Below are positions 51,557 through 60,148 of a stretch of DNA of 64,000 nt, piece by piece. A model generated the notes under the pieces. That model made no database searches. It was not told where the DNA came from and saw only the letters and a list, made by a program, of their open reading frames with translations. The DNA is from Puniceicoccaceae bacterium (lineage in GTDB: Bacteria; Verrucomicrobiota; Verrucomicrobiia; Opitutales; Coraliomargaritaceae). The stretch lies in contig PBYS01000054.1 of the NCBI GenBank assembly GCA_002729725.1, positions 1-64,000 of the forward strand, read 5' to 3'. The position numbers and the translations under genes are program-made. The stretch's first letter is position 1; each line of letters begins with the position of its first letter.

Positions 51557-52603
51557 ATGACACACTATGACCGTGCCGAGTTAGACTCTCTGAAAAAGAG
51601 TATCGATTTAGCAATATATGCGCAACATATCGGAGTCGATCTACATGCGATTGGCTCAAAATACCGTGGCAATTGCCCGATTCCTGGCCATTCAGACAAG
51701 ACACCTTCTTTCTATGTAAATCCCTCGGATTACTTTTATCACTGCTTCGGGTGCGGGTGCAGTGGGGATATTTACGAACTCAACAAACTTGTTTACGGCG
51801 ATAGTTTCAGCCAATCGGTTGAACGGGTGAAATCCTACCTGGGCGGAAATCTCAGCGTTGAGGGCTTACGAAGTGCCCCTGTTGCGCCCCTAAGGCAACT
51901 AGGCGGCAAGGATCGCAAAATACTGGAACATGTCGTTTCACATTTACATGAACTCTTCAAAAGTAATTCAGAGGCTCAGGAATACCTGCATAGCCGCCGA
52001 ATCAGTGATCAGGTGTTCGATCAATTTGAAATCGGATTTGGAAACGGATACTTAAACCGCCGTTTTCCACGAAGTTCAAAGCCTTTGCAGAAGATGGGGC
52101 TGGTTACTGAGAAAGGAACGGACTGCTTCTATAGACATATTACGGTTCCGATTCGGGATAATACTGAGTCAATTACACAACTCTATGGACGCGGGGTAGA
52201 TTCGAAGCGACACAGATACCTTGGACTTCCCCATCGTTCGATCTTTAATCCTACTGCATTGTCTTCATCGGAAATTGTCCTCTGCGAGTCAGTGCTGGAT
52301 GCATTAACGATACATCCGTTCATTCCCGAAGTTGCGGCGGTCTATGGCGCAAATGGGCTAAAACCGTCCTTTGCGTCTCAAATTGCCAATGCTGGAGTCA
52401 AACGAGTCGTGTTCGCTTATGATGCTGACGATGCCGGCCACAAAGGAGCTATGGCCGGCGCTAAATTGCTGTATTCGCACGGCGTTGAATCGTATCGGAT
52501 GAAGTTGCTTAATGGTTTTGATGTAAACGACATTGCTGTCCGAGCATTCAGCCCTGGCGACGAGTTCTCGGAATTATATCGGGATGCGCAGCGAATTAAA
52601 TAG
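51557..52603 (+). CDS. DNA primase, CHC2 zinc finger plus Toprim
   Basis: A 348-residue, DnaG-like primase. The zinc finger has Cys40, His45, Cys63 and Cys66 (NCPIPGHSDKTPSFYV and YHCFGCGCSGD). The middle holds the basic catalytic region (RYLGLPHRSIFNPT), and the Toprim core has IVLCESVLDALT (catalytic Glu) and VVFAYDADDAGH (Asp-x-Asp). Chromosomal DnaG is about 600 residues and has a helicase-binding tail; this short version is typical of plasmids and integrative elements. It makes RNA primers for replication of the element. Confidence 0.9.
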   Translation: MTHYDRAELDSLKKSIDLAIYAQHIGVDLHAIGSKYRGNCPIPGHSDKTPSFYVNPSDYFYHCFGCGCSGDIYELNKLVYGDSFSQSVERVKSYLGGNLSVEGLRSAPVAPLRQLGGKDRKILEHVVSHLHELFKSNSEAQEYLHSRRISDQVFDQFEIGFGNGYLNRRFPRSSKPLQKMGLVTEKGTDCFYRHITVPIRDNTESITQLYGRGVDSKRHRYLGLPHRSIFNPTALSSSEIVLCESVLDALTIHPFIPEVAAVYGANGLKPSFASQIANAGVKRVVFAYDADDAGHKGAMAGAKLLYSHGVESYRMKLLNGFDVNDIAVRAFSPGDEFSELYRDAQRIK

Positions 52604-52656
52604 ATCGGAACTGAACCTCAACAAACTCTCCTAAATCTTGGGCAAGCTTGTTTAGC

Positions 52657-53469
52657 CTACCAAGCTAAAGCTTCAGGAGCTTGTGAAAATAAACTATCCA
52701 ACACGGGATATAAACGATGCTGCCTCTGCATTTCCAGCCAAACGGTTCTATGCCCTAAATTTCTTAGTTCTTGCTGCCGTAAATTCAGCAGTAACTGGTC
52801 AGCTCCATTAGCCTTTTCTTCGATGTATTCTCGTAATCTGGAGCGATAACTTCCAAATGCGGTACGGCGAGAATCAACTAAATAATCCCGATGATTAAGC
52901 CGAAGAACTTTAATCGTATATTCCGCACGCAGCTCATTTTCTCTAGAAAGGCCTTCCATCGGCAAGAATACGAACGTATTCGCGATATCAAGCCACAGAA
53001 AGCTCAAGGGATCCTCAAGACGGGGATTTATTAAGGCTGGTTGGCCAGCGATTGGCGGCAACACGGGGGCATTTCGATGTCGCGTGACATCGACAACTTG
53101 AGCCGAAGGAATACTCTTAACGACCGCATACTTATTATTCTTGGGCCCATTACACGGACCGCATGCATATAAGTAGTTTTTCCACGAAAACACCGCTTCG
53201 GGATACAAATCTTTAGGTGCGATATGCTCTACTTCGTCCGCCACAGAATCTTCACAATAGCCGCAGCGTTTATGCCCGTGGCACATCTTTGTCAGAACTT
53301 CCCGAACATTGATAAATGTAGAATTGCGCTTGTTATTTCTGCTACCAAACAGTCTCTTACCCTCGTTGACACGTGTCTCGTAGTCAGAAATGGAATCAAT
53401 TTCAACCTGCCATTGACTCAGATCAGTCGCAGCCGAAGCATCCAAAGGAAGTGATGGTAGCTTAATCAC
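52657..53469 (-). CDS. ptuB: Septu PtuB-like HNH endonuclease
   Basis: A 270-residue HNH nuclease. The core is CGYCEDSVADEVEHIAPKDL, then AVFSWKNYLYACGPCNGPKN: CxxC, the catalytic His in the V-E-H-I-x-P strand, and the C-x-x-C-N half of the zinc site. The layout matches the TIGR02646/PtuB group. It lies 19 bp after an ABC-type ATPase gene of PtuA kind, and the pair forms a Septu anti-phage system in which PtuA controls DNA cleavage by PtuB. No reverse transcriptase or retron RNA was seen nearby. Confidence 0.82.
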   Translation of the reverse strand: MIKLPSLPLDASAATDLSQWQVEIDSISDYETRVNEGKRLFGSRNNKRNSTFINVREVLTKMCHGHKRCGYCEDSVADEVEHIAPKDLYPEAVFSWKNYLYACGPCNGPKNNKYAVVKSIPSAQVVDVTRHRNAPVLPPIAGQPALINPRLEDPLSFLWLDIANTFVFLPMEGLSRENELRAEYTIKVLRLNHRDYLVDSRRTAFGSYRSRLREYIEEKANGADQLLLNLRQQELRNLGHRTVWLEMQRQHRLYPVLDSLFSQAPEALAW

Positions 53470-53488
53470 AAACTATACTCCAAATCGG

Positions 53489-54751
53489 CTACATTGAAGC
53501 GGGAAATAAAGCTTGTAGCCTCTCTCTCACTCTCTGTTCCTCTTCGTTCAAACTTGAAGACAGTGCCTTTCTGTTCAATTCGGAAAGCCTCCGCTGCTTT
53601 TTCTGTGCCGACTCTGATCGACTTACATCTTCTCCAAAAAGGTCAGTCCCGTAGGCATCAAGTACACTTCCAAATACGAGGCGTTCCTTCTCGATCCCTT
53701 CAACCATTCGCGCGACTTCATCAGATCCAGGAGTTGGCAGTCTAAATATTGACCCCTTCTCGGCAGCATGACAGACTAGTGGGCTGTGAGAGGTCACAAT
53801 AAATTGTATTTTCGGGAAATGCTTAGTTAACCAAAAACCGATACGACGCTGCCAAGTAGGATGCAAATGTGCATCAATCTCATCAATCAGAACTACGCCA
53901 GTATGGCCGACCGTAATCAGACCAGATTCAGAAACTTTAAACAACAGAGAACCGGGCCATGTCATCACCATCTGACGCAGTAACTCAAAGCACAAGCTGA
54001 GTATAGAACGAAATCCATCCCCTAATGAATCAACCGATACGGTAATCCCATTTCCATCGCGAAAATTAACACCCTTTGAATCGACGCTATCAATTGTCAC
54101 TCCATGCGGGAGAAAGCCCTCTTGATTGACAAACTCAATAAGATTATCAAGCAATTTGCCGCTACGGTAACTATTATCAAGTTGCTCGAACCTAAGTTGA
54201 CCGAGCCAGTCCAAGCACTCAGATAAAGCCACATCCTCTCCGAAAACCGACAAATGACGAGCTAAACGAGGTTGAGAGTAGAAGAGCTTTTCTGTATCTT
54301 TATTACCTCCAGTAAAACGTCGAAAGGGTCCAAATGATGCGCCAAACCATCCTGGCTTATCACTCCAGATATTACGACTTGTTACGTTCTGCAACTTACA
54401 TTCCTTCAACTCAACTCGGGTTGAACCGCGCGTAAATCTAACTCCAGCTCCCAGATAGTAATTAGTCGTCTGCTTACCCTTCCCTGACCATTTGTCTTCA
54501 GCATGACCATCTACACTTAACCTGATCAGACCTTCTTGCGCATCTTCAAACAACCACGTGTCCCAATTTTGACGAAGAGCCTCGGCAATTGTATTTCCGA
54601 CTAAAGCCAATGCCACGGATCTTAACACTGTTGATTTACCTGAACCATTGTCACCGATAATAACATGCCAACCAGCTCGACTAGAAGTGCATGTCCACTT
54701 TAGATGCTTAATTGCCCTAATATTTTTAATTTCTACGGAATAAATATGCAT
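53489..54751 (-). CDS. ptuA: Septu PtuA-like ABC ATPase
   Basis: A 420-residue AAA/ABC ATPase of the OLD/RecF-like kind. Walker A is IIGDNGSGKST (31-41) after MHIYSVEIKNIRAIKHLKW, an N-terminal SMC-like start; Walker B is VLIDEIDAHLHP, and SHSPLVCHAAEKGSIFRLP is the D-loop/His region. PtuA binds nucleotide, forms a ring-like complex and holds PtuB inactive until infection. The order PtuA then PtuB on the same strand matches known Septu loci. Confidence 0.82.
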   Translation of the reverse strand: MHIYSVEIKNIRAIKHLKWTCTSSRAGWHVIIGDNGSGKSTVLRSVALALVGNTIAEALRQNWDTWLFEDAQEGLIRLSVDGHAEDKWSGKGKQTTNYYLGAGVRFTRGSTRVELKECKLQNVTSRNIWSDKPGWFGASFGPFRRFTGGNKDTEKLFYSQPRLARHLSVFGEDVALSECLDWLGQLRFEQLDNSYRSGKLLDNLIEFVNQEGFLPHGVTIDSVDSKGVNFRDGNGITVSVDSLGDGFRSILSLCFELLRQMVMTWPGSLLFKVSESGLITVGHTGVVLIDEIDAHLHPTWQRRIGFWLTKHFPKIQFIVTSHSPLVCHAAEKGSIFRLPTPGSDEVARMVEGIEKERLVFGSVLDAYGTDLFGEDVSRSESAQKKQRRLSELNRKALSSSLNEEEQRVRERLQALFPASM

Positions 54752-54957
54752 GATCTATGGAAGCGCTTGTTTATAATCACCTTGGCAATTTTTTCGATTT
54801 TGATCAAGTAACATCTAGGGTTTTCCAACACAGATAGACGTCGAATGTTGGCGAAGTGCTCTGCCAACAATACAGAGCAATAGAGCGGATCTAAAGACTG
54901 ACTCTTCTGTTTCGTCCCCCATAGTCGAGCAAGGGGGCTGAAAAAGTCTCGCGTCAT
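54733..54957 (-). CDS. Possible small protein between defence genes
   Basis: A 74-residue open frame, MTRDFFSPLARLWGTKQKSQ then PLYCSVLLAEHFANIRRLSV, ending FHRSCIFIP. A GGGAG ribosome-site-like stretch precedes its ATG, and the end overlaps the ptuA start by 19 bp. It fills a 211-bp gap otherwise without a gene. It could be a third component or a chance frame; there is no family support. Confidence 0.3.
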   Translation of the reverse strand: MTRDFFSPLARLWGTKQKSQSLDPLYCSVLLAEHFANIRRLSVLENPRCYLIKIEKIAKVIINKRFHRSCIFIP

Positions 54958-54962
54958 CTTTC

Positions 54963-55541
54963 TCAATCTCCCGACTCCTCTTCCTCGATAAATCGAACCA
55001 AGTTGTAGGCAACCCTCTCAATGCAATTGCGGTAATCCATCAAAACTCCGCTGAATGACTGGAAAACGAAAAATGAAAACAAGCCCGCTTCAGTGATTCG
55101 CTTAAACTCTTCGCGCTTATTCGGGTTCGAGTGAACCAAGCCCCCGTAGAACAAAATATCAAACAACTCTTTATTTGTGGTTTTTCCGTCTTCGGAGAAA
55201 TTCGTCAGACTTGGCTCGGCCAACCTTGCTTGAAGCTCATTTCTCGCGCCTTCGATGCCCTGCTTATAATCAGAATACTTCTCCGGCCAACTTTCGGTTA
55301 TCTCACCAATCTCTCTTAAAGAGAACCCGTCTCCATCCTGAATGAGCAGCCTCAAGTTGCAGCAAAATGCATCCAAGGCCTCCTCACTTAATCCGTCATG
55401 TGCCAGCCAATCACCAGCGAAGATTCGCGCCATATCAGACGCCCCGCGTTTGCTGGTAAGCCACTCCCAAAAAGAACTCTTATGGAGTTTGTAGGCTCTC
55501 TCAATGAAGAGGATATAGGCTTCGTTGATTTCAGCGAGCAT
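54963..55541 (-). CDS. Helical protein of unknown function upstream of Septu genes
   Basis: A 192-residue soluble protein, MLAEINEAYILFIERAYKLH, then EWLTSKRGASDMARIFAGDW and a terminal acidic EEEESGD. It is nearly all helix with a few conserved-looking Trp/Asp positions, and no catalytic motif was recognised. It lies on the same strand as ptuA/ptuB with the 74-codon frame between. A role as an accessory of the defence genes is possible but not shown. Confidence 0.6.
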   Translation of the reverse strand: MLAEINEAYILFIERAYKLHKSSFWEWLTSKRGASDMARIFAGDWLAHDGLSEEALDAFCCNLRLLIQDGDGFSLREIGEITESWPEKYSDYKQGIEGARNELQARLAEPSLTNFSEDGKTTNKELFDILFYGGLVHSNPNKREEFKRITEAGLFSFFVFQSFSGVLMDYRNCIERVAYNLVRFIEEEESGD

Positions 55542-55586
55542 GTCCAGGTATATATGAGCTTAACTCTGTTTCTGAGCTATAGGCTA

Positions 55587-56180
55587 TTATTTGCCTATCA
55601 TAACATTAGCTAGCTGGGCTTGAGATTTCACCTCGGCAAGCTCTCCTGTTGCATACGTCACTACATTCGTTGAACCATGTGCCAACGGTCCGCGATTACA
55701 GACACAGCAATGAACCGCCGATATACTCACAAAAGTGCCACATCCTTTTGTCAGACAATCCATACCTTCAGCAATCTCCTTAGCAAGATGTTCTTGAATT
55801 TGAAATCGCTTAGACAAAGTGCCGATAATTCTAGCAATTTTACCCAATCCCAGAATAAGCTCGTTAGGCCTGTATACTACATCTACTGTTCCACTGTAAG
55901 GTAAAAGATGATGCATACAAAATGAGGAAAACGGGATTTTCAGAGCGGAGACATACCCCTTGTAGCTTCCTTGATCGTAAGTTGCAGCGACCGAAAGGTG
56001 GTCGTCAATTCTCTCACCGTACCCAGACAGCAGCTCCTCATATGCGCTCGTAATACGATCAGGAGAGGCTCGCATAGTCTGCTCGACCTGAGTAATAATA
56101 TCTTTGGGAAGATATGAGCGCATCCACTCTAATAGCAGGAAATCACGCTCGCTCTTTTGTTTGCAAATAATATCATTCAT
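55587..56180 (-). CDS. folE: GTP cyclohydrolase I-like (FolE family) protein
   Basis: A 197-residue protein of the FolE tunnelling fold. FSSFCMHHLLPYSGTVDVVY holds Cys88, His90 and His91, and SISAVHCCVCNRGP holds His157 and Cys159: these correspond to the zinc-binding and catalytic Cys110, His112/His113, His179 and Cys181 of E. coli FolE. GLGKIARIIGTLSKRFQIQE matches the family's central helix. FolE turns GTP into dihydroneopterin triphosphate, the first step to folate and to 7-deazaguanines. It is the last gene of an operon with a methyltransferase (ATGA overlap) and a transporter, and may make a specialised pterin or deazapurine. Confidence 0.82.
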   Translation of the reverse strand: MNDIICKQKSERDFLLLEWMRSYLPKDIITQVEQTMRASPDRITSAYEELLSGYGERIDDHLSVAATYDQGSYKGYVSALKIPFSSFCMHHLLPYSGTVDVVYRPNELILGLGKIARIIGTLSKRFQIQEHLAKEIAEGMDCLTKGCGTFVSISAVHCCVCNRGPLAHGSTNVVTYATGELAEVKSQAQLANVMIGK

Positions 56181-56962
56181 CTTGGTTTCCTCAGCATCCA
56201 GATTTGTTCTTTTCCATGCAAATATGGTTCTCCAGAGAATCCTCCGTAAAGTGACTCTACTTCAAAACCCGCACGCCTAAATAAGCTCTCTGCTTCGAAA
56301 CGAAAACAGTAACGAATTTTAAACGATCCATACCTTCGCCTTACAACGTCACCCGACTGGTCGATCTCATCATAGATCCAAAGTTCATCAATCAGTTGTT
56401 TTTCAGGGTCACAGCTACTCTCGGCCCAAGTTTGCAACGTGTTTCCTGATTGCAGCAGGCCTTCTCGAAATCGACGAAAAGAACCTGATACTGAACCTAA
56501 ATCAGCCAAAAACCTATATTCTGGGTCAAAGAAATTCAGAATAAACTTCCCTCCCGGCTCTAAAGCTCGGAAAACGCCTTCAAGGCACTCCATCTGTTCA
56601 TCAGGAGAATATAGATGAAGAAATGTCCTGTAGGGCATGGAGACCGCATCAAATTCACTCGTGAATGTAAGTTGACGAATATCAGATTCAACAAGAGATA
56701 TCCGTTCTTTATATTTAGCAATATCGATCTTGCCTTGCAAATAAGCCAACATTTCAGGCGAATTATCAACTCCAACGACTTCCCTTACATCGCTGGAAAT
56801 CGACAGCAAGGTACGACCAGTCCCCGAACCTAGTTCCAGCACTCGTTTCGATTCAGATAATACCTGTTCATAGAACTCACAATCGCCTGAGCAACCAGGT
56901 GACGTAATTCCATAGTATTCAGGAAACGCGTATACTCCAGGAATGTTTCTCATCTTATGCAT
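56177..56962 (-). CDS. SAM-dependent class I methyltransferase
   Basis: A 261-residue protein from ATG 56960-56962, preceded by GAAAGGGG; a longer reading would lie inside the transporter gene. Motif I is VLELGSGTGRTLLS, motif II EVVGVDNSPEM, and a later segment FDAVSMPYRTFLHLYSPDEQ matches motif IV of small-molecule methyltransferases. The C-terminal end carries the usual beta hairpin (EVESLYGGFSGEPY). It should methylate a small molecule. Being coupled to FolE suggests a pterin or deazapurine substrate, but this is inference. Confidence 0.8.
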   Translation of the reverse strand: MHKMRNIPGVYAFPEYYGITSPGCSGDCEFYEQVLSESKRVLELGSGTGRTLLSISSDVREVVGVDNSPEMLAYLQGKIDIAKYKERISLVESDIRQLTFTSEFDAVSMPYRTFLHLYSPDEQMECLEGVFRALEPGGKFILNFFDPEYRFLADLGSVSGSFRRFREGLLQSGNTLQTWAESSCDPEKQLIDELWIYDEIDQSGDVVRRRYGSFKIRYCFRFEAESLFRRAGFEVESLYGGFSGEPYLHGKEQIWMLRKPR

Positions 56963-57656
56963 TTTCGCCCCTTTCGACGGACTCTTCCCTCGGGCCATAA
57001 CGCCGGGCGAAATAGAGCCATGGCGTATCACAAAGCGCTACGACCACCTTAATCACATACGTCGAAAACATAACCACGACCCAATTGTCGATAACTCCAA
57101 TAAATGCGATTGAGAACACCACCAGGGAATCGATGAACTGAGAAACCAATGTCGAACAATTATTCCTCAGCCATAAGAGCCTATCACCATGCATATTCTT
57201 GAGCTTTTCAAAAATCCATACGTCAACGTGCTGCGCAATCACATACGCAATAAGAGATCCAACAACTAAGCGCGGGGTGAAACCGAAAATCACTGACAAT
57301 GCCTCAGCCAACACATCACCTTCAGCAGCAGATATTGCACGAATAATTAAACCGAACAAACACAAGGCAATAACTGAAAACAAACCCAACCATACAGCTC
57401 GAAGCGCCTGTTTTTTCCCATGCCTTTCTGATATAATATCTGTAACGAGAAAAATCGCACCGTAGAGTGGCGCAGCACAGCTCGCTGGAACACTGAACAA
57501 CCCGAAATCAAGCATGATAATTTTCCCAGCCGTAAGCGTTGTTACGAGATACAAAACAACCAAAGCAACATAAGTGTGACTCAGACTTTGCCTTTGCATC
57601 AGGAGAACAAAGCCCAGAGCGCAGACCATTAAAACGAAGACCAGTAGCATATTCAT
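56955..57656 (-). CDS. VUT/YhhQ-type queuosine-precursor transporter
   Basis: A 233-residue membrane protein with about six hydrophobic segments. The family signature LVTDIISERHGKKQALRAVW lies near residues 70-90, and LRNNCSTLVSQFIDSLVVF near 165-183. Members such as E. coli YhhQ import queuosine precursors (preQ0/preQ1). Here the gene heads an operon with a methyltransferase and a FolE-like enzyme, so the cargo could be a deazaguanine or a pterin. Confidence 0.85.
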   Translation of the reverse strand: MNMLLVFVLMVCALGFVLLMQRQSLSHTYVALVVLYLVTTLTAGKIIMLDFGLFSVPASCAAPLYGAIFLVTDIISERHGKKQALRAVWLGLFSVIALCLFGLIIRAISAAEGDVLAEALSVIFGFTPRLVVGSLIAYVIAQHVDVWIFEKLKNMHGDRLLWLRNNCSTLVSQFIDSLVVFSIAFIGVIDNWVVVMFSTYVIKVVVALCDTPWLYFARRYGPREESVERGENA

Positions 57657-57698
57657 ATTTTCGATAGTTTTATATAGTATTAAGTGTTACCACTTGAT

Positions 57699-58280
57699 AT
57701 GGGTAAAGCAACGAGCTTCGACTCCAATAAAGCCGAAGACCTTGAACAATTGGTAGAGAACATCTCACGCGGAGCACTTGTAGAATTCTTTCCAAAAGAT
57801 GAGTTTGAAATTTCCGAAGTAAAAAAGTATTCACCAGGCAGCACAAGGCACGAACAAACGGTAATCGCAAATAATGTCCATTTACCCCAGAATGAGGGCA
57901 CTTCATGGGAAAGATGCAAATACAGCAGATTGGGATTTTCATTGGTTGGCAGTGTTATGAGTATATTCTATGAACACAACTTGAGCTATACGCTAAATGG
58001 GAAACAGGAACTAAACGCCGCCCCTACTTTTTGGATACAAATTGCGATGAACAGGTTTTCGCCATTCCGAAGGCACAATATTAAACGAATGGGAGAGTGT
58101 AAGTACATTCCTATGATTTATATGGACGTGCATTCATTGGATGGATACAGGGTAATTGATAATCAAAGTCTTCCTAGGCCAGTAGAATATGGCCCCGAAA
58201 AACGAGAAAGGTTTATGGATATACATTCGTATGAGTTTAGAGATCAACTTAAAGAAAAGATCTGGGAAAAGTATGCATAG
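57699..58280 (+). CDS. Protein of unknown function divergent to the FolE operon
   Basis: About 193 residues from ATG 57699 (a GTG at 57684 is possible). It includes ISRGALVEFFPKDEFEISEV, TRHEQTVIANNVHLPQ, APTFWIQIAMNRFSPFRRHN and IYMDVHSLDGYRVIDNQSLP. The spacing of charged and aromatic residues suggests an enzyme-like alpha/beta fold, but I recognise no family. Divergent orientation with 42 bp to the transporter start means the two share a control region. Confidence 0.55.
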   Translation: MGKATSFDSNKAEDLEQLVENISRGALVEFFPKDEFEISEVKKYSPGSTRHEQTVIANNVHLPQNEGTSWERCKYSRLGFSLVGSVMSIFYEHNLSYTLNGKQELNAAPTFWIQIAMNRFSPFRRHNIKRMGECKYIPMIYMDVHSLDGYRVIDNQSLPRPVEYGPEKRERFMDIHSYEFRDQLKEKIWEKYA

Positions 58281-58303
58281 AGTAAAGCACGGTAGTAAAA
58301 AAC

Positions 58304-59077
58304 TCAGTTGAATTGAATTTCTTCCGCCTCACGAATCATTCTAACGACATCCTTAGATACTTTTTCCGAGAATGGTGCTAGTAGCGTTCGTCCTGCATCT
58401 GAGGCAAAATTCGGGTGGTAATCAAAGGCATGATAGCCTTCATACAAAATACCCCGACCAGGCTCATTTACATTAAAAATAACAGCCTTATTCGCGAGAA
58501 ACTTAATCGTTTCATTTCTCACGCAGACTTCCAGGTCGATTTTCTTGAATTCCACATTGGACAATTCAGCAAGACCGATGCCCAGCTTTTTTGACAATCT
58601 CTCGCGTATATCGCGAGCCTCAAGCTTGTCGCGCAAAGCATAAGTATGCTTTATACCACGCTCTATATTGTCCGCCACTATCCTAGTAAATTCCTGGTCA
58701 CCGGACTCCTGAGGAGCGAACAGGCTAGTGATATAAACTTGGGACCCTTCCGGCAGACTTTTTTCTAATTCCATCATTTCGTCGAGCGTCATGAAATCAT
58801 TTTTTTTTAGAGCTTCTGCACCCGTTTGAGCAGGTTGAAATTCATGCACCATTACCACATCCAGTTCCGACGTAAGGCTGACAAGTTCATTGAAACTAGA
58901 GCCACAAAAAGACAGCCACTCTAAAATTTGATTCTTGTCAGGGCTTGTTCGATTCTGCTCCCAAGAACCAACAGTTTGACGACTCACCCCAATCATATCA
59001 GAGATCTGATCTTGGGTTAAGTTTGCTTTGCGCCTCAGACTCCGCAGTGCAGCGCCATATTCATTTTTTTGACTCAT
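58304..59077 (-). CDS. XRE-family transcriptional regulator
   Basis: A 257-residue protein from ATG 59075-59077 (GGAG three bases before). Residues about 5-60 are a Cro/C1-type HTH (AALRSLRRKANLTQDQISDM then GVSRQTVGSWEQNRTSPDKN). The C-terminal part (about 90-255) is a separate alpha/beta domain with no recognised enzyme motif, likely a sensor or dimer unit. It is convergent with the 57699 gene and divergent from the AbrB/MraZ-like gene, which it may repress. Confidence 0.8.
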   Translation of the reverse strand: MSQKNEYGAALRSLRRKANLTQDQISDMIGVSRQTVGSWEQNRTSPDKNQILEWLSFCGSSFNELVSLTSELDVVMVHEFQPAQTGAEALKKNDFMTLDEMMELEKSLPEGSQVYITSLFAPQESGDQEFTRIVADNIERGIKHTYALRDKLEARDIRERLSKKLGIGLAELSNVEFKKIDLEVCVRNETIKFLANKAVIFNVNEPGRGILYEGYHAFDYHPNFASDAGRTLLAPFSEKVSKDVVRMIREAEEIQFN

Positions 59078-59173
59078 CGGCTCCAAACAGGCACCAGAAT
59101 GCCACATATGTCAAGTTTAGAGCCTACATTCATAGCAAAAAAATAGCTTATTTAAATATTTTTTATAATTCTT

Positions 59174-59184
59174 GTCAACATGAC
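59174..59184. promoter_or_regulatory. Short inverted repeat GTCA-ACA-TGAC, candidate XRE operator
   Basis: GTCA and TGAC around a 3-base centre lie in the 231-bp region between the XRE regulator start and the AbrB/MraZ-like start. Further TGTCA half-sites occur near 59107 and 59197. The palindrome is short, so it is a weak candidate. Confidence 0.25.
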
Positions 59185-59308
59185 GACTTTTTGCTTGTCA
59201 TTTGTGGCTTTTTGTCTACTTCTTCTAATGCGCCCAAGCATGGGAACCAAAAATCTATCCCAGTGCGCACATTATGACACTACACTAATATTAGAGAAAG
59301 GCTCAAAA

Positions 59309-59746
59309 ATGGACAATATGACAAGAATCATCAGCTCAGCGACGCTCAGCCAAGAATCATATCACGTAGCTGTTCCTACTCCCGTCGTTAAATCGATGAA
59401 GCAAGCAAAAATTTTGTCCAAACCTTTTCTTCTCATCGATTGGTCTGCAAAAAGCTTATGCTATGTCCCAGTCGAAAACTGGGACAAGCTCAGAGAATAT
59501 GTTCTGAAAAGAAGAGGGAAGACCGAAAGGGAATTTCAGGACTACTTTGAAGACACGAGAGAATCCACAAAATTTCAGCTTGGCAAGAAAACGCGAGTAA
59601 GGATTCCACCTTATAGAGGGGAACGCGTACAGATCTACAAGGGCTCCGGAGTCCTATTTGCATGGAATGGGCTCTTCCTAGAGGTAAGCTCATTGGACGG
59701 ACAATCCGAAAGTATAACAAACTATTTCAAACAAGTTCCCGCATGA
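59309..59746 (+). CDS. AbrB/MraZ-like or unknown DNA-binding-type protein
   Basis: A 145-residue protein from ATG 59309. The C-terminal part, FQLGKKTRVRIPPYRGERVQ then IYKGSGVLFAWNGLFLEVSS, resembles the swapped-hairpin half of SpoVT/AbrB or MraZ domains (l-D-x-x-G-R-(I/V)-x-(I/L)-P then a strand pair). The N-terminal part is helical and basic (QAKILSKPFLLIDWSAKSLC, REYVLKRRGKTEREFQDYFE). It is followed by a strong terminator. The call is by pattern only. Confidence 0.45.
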   Translation: MDNMTRIISSATLSQESYHVAVPTPVVKSMKQAKILSKPFLLIDWSAKSLCYVPVENWDKLREYVLKRRGKTEREFQDYFEDTRESTKFQLGKKTRVRIPPYRGERVQIYKGSGVLFAWNGLFLEVSSLDGQSESITNYFKQVPA

Positions 59747-59774
59747 TTTTCCGTATTCGTGTATTGGATACTAG

Positions 59775-59804
59775 GGCTCAACTTGAAAAGTTGAGCCTTT
59801 TTTC
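59775..59804 (+). terminator. Rho-independent terminator
   Basis: GGCTCAACTT (59775-59784), loop GAA, and AAGTTGAGCC (59788-59797) form a perfect 10-bp stem followed by a T-run. It ends the AbrB/MraZ-like transcript and insulates it from ubiquitin-like locus B downstream. Confidence 0.9.
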
Positions 59805-59966
59805 TGCACCTCAGACCAGTCCAGACAGGTAGAGACGTGAATTTCCAAATTCTTCCTCTATTAGCCCTCTAGATTAATGAAATCATTTAGCATATGATGT
59901 TGTCCAGTCGCCGAGATAAGCGACATCGACAAATACTCATCAACTACAACTCAACCGTTACGCCTG

Positions 59967-60143
59967 ATGCAAGTTACTTCTAATAAACCAATCCAACTGA
60001 TCAACGTCTCCGACCGCACTCCCTCAACCAATCTAGTCCCCGTGGCTAGCCCTGGAAAAACCGGCTGGCACTCTAAGTCCTCCCCCTCCCAAACTAGTAT
60101 CATACGCCACACGGCTCAGCCAGAAAGCCGTAAGGAATTCTAA
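59967..60143 (+). CDS. Possible small protein before locus B
   Basis: A 58-residue open frame, MQVTSNKPIQLINVSDRTPS, then TNLVPVASPGKTGWHSKSSP, ending QPESRKEF, five bases before the JAMM start, with an AAGGA ribosome-like site for that gene inside its end. It is low in hydrophobic residues and looks disordered. It may be a small component of locus B or a chance frame. It is too short and polar for a beta-grasp modifier. The region 59805-59966 before it holds no gene. Confidence 0.35.
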   Translation: MQVTSNKPIQLINVSDRTPSTNLVPVASPGKTGWHSKSSPSQTSIIRHTAQPESRKEF

Positions 60144-60148
60144 ATCGA

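Noticed and set aside
52657-54751. Retron with PtuAB effector
   Set aside because: No reverse transcriptase gene or retron RNA-like inverted repeats seen around the ptuAB pair.
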